This document shows, one piece after another, positions 63,887 to 64,000 of a stretch of DNA of 64,000 bases (within the stretch, counting starts at the first letter, position 1; each line of letters begins with the position of its first letter). A program made the translations under genes and the position numbers. Source of the stretch: Melioribacteraceae bacterium (GTDB lineage: Bacteria; Bacteroidota; Ignavibacteria; Ignavibacteriales; Melioribacteraceae); NCBI GenBank assembly GCA_019638015.1, contig JAHBUP010000001.1, forward strand, positions 1,582,424 to 1,646,423, read 5' to 3'. The notes under the pieces were generated by a model. That model was not told the DNA's origin. It was given only the letters and a program-made list of their open reading frames with translations, and made no database searches.

Positions 63887-64000
63887 CAAATTGTTCTGCC
63901 GATTGCCTTTGCTATAACTCTTAATTCTTCAACTAGTTTTAAGTAAACATCGGGGATTAGCGCTTGCGGGCCATCAGAAAATGCTTTATCCGGGTCATGA
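63886..64000 (-). CDS. aroF: 3-deoxy-7-phosphoheptulonate synthase, C-terminal end (partial)
   Basis: The last ~37 codons of a minus-strand gene enter from the right edge. They read HDPDKAFSDGPQALIPDVY and end in AKAIGRTI. 'HPxPxxALSDGxQ(S/A)L' is the C-terminal signature of AroG/KDPG-type DAHP synthases (Bacillus/Thermotoga class). It condenses PEP and erythrose-4-phosphate, the first step of the shikimate pathway. TGATG overlap with tyrA shows an operon. Confidence 0.85.
   Translation of the reverse strand, partial: HDPDKAFSDGPQALIPDVYLKLVEELRVIAKAIGRTI

Overview
The window reads as an AT-rich chromosome segment from a free-living bacterium of the Bacteroidota/Chlorobiota/Ignavibacteriota assemblage, most likely an Ignavibacteria-type organism (Ignavibacterium/Melioribacter-like). 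The grounds are type IX secretion genes (PorU, PorV, and proteins with 'YPNPF'-type C-terminal sorting domains), promoters matching the Bacteroidota -7 consensus TAnnTTTG, bacillithiol-type thiol metabolism (BshC), DUF5683- and DUF4296-like proteins, and bacterial microcompartment shell genes. The taxon is inferred from gene content, not from a marker-gene search.

Layout. 1-771: right-hand end of an integrated element, with a truncated tyrosine recombinase, a tandem 12-bp repeat and the displaced 3' half of a tRNA. 911-3500: rpmB, ferritin, a monofunctional transglycosylase, a small exported protein and tRNA-Ser(CGA). 3652-6918: tRNA-Ser(GGA), hairpin-rich DNA, an orphan FtsX/MacB-type permease and a second copy of the tRNA-Ser 3' end, so probably a small or decayed island. 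7042-12348: metabolic and repair genes (ornithine aminotransferase, aldo/keto reductase, OmpA, tRNA-Glu, ferredoxin, Nth, HD hydrolase, peroxiredoxin). 12459-24577: a secretion/envelope operon with porU, porV, an M6-like protein lacking its zinc-binding motif, a peptidase-propeller-barrel fusion and a DUF5683 protein.

24587-31421: der, a CoA-disulfide-reductase-like flavoprotein, upp, rel, ruvX and a methyltransferase. 31461-32569: a compact transcription unit for two BMC-H shell proteins, with a strong promoter in front and a perfect hairpin terminator behind; the second protein carries a long acidic linker and a SAP/Rho-N-like tail. 32580-42559: ybbR, tmk, ctp, an exonuclease/GIY-YIG fusion, ymdB, folD, a deoxyribose-phosphate aldolase with a 70-residue N-terminal extension of the kind seen on microcompartment cargo, a HicB-like protein, trmH and aroA. 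42562-51076: bshC, a ROK kinase, an ABC-F ATPase, a propeller T9SS cargo protein, a PHP phosphoesterase and a CRP/FNR regulator. 51296-55057: gap, pgk, a rhomboid protease and a DUF4296-like lipoprotein. 55050-64000: recQ, a 3-hydroxyacyl-CoA dehydrogenase, ackA, an atypical SDR, a COG2509 flavoprotein, tyrA and the 3' end of a DAHP synthase gene.

How the genes may work together. The T9SS genes and their CTD cargo form one theme. The other is a possible sugar-phosphate microcompartment: the shell genes and the extended DeoC would release acetaldehyde and glyceraldehyde-3-phosphate, and GapA, Pgk and AckA in the same window are the matching downstream steps. The aldehyde dehydrogenase, the pentamer (BMC-P) and the trimer (BMC-T) genes are not here, so this pathway is a hypothesis.
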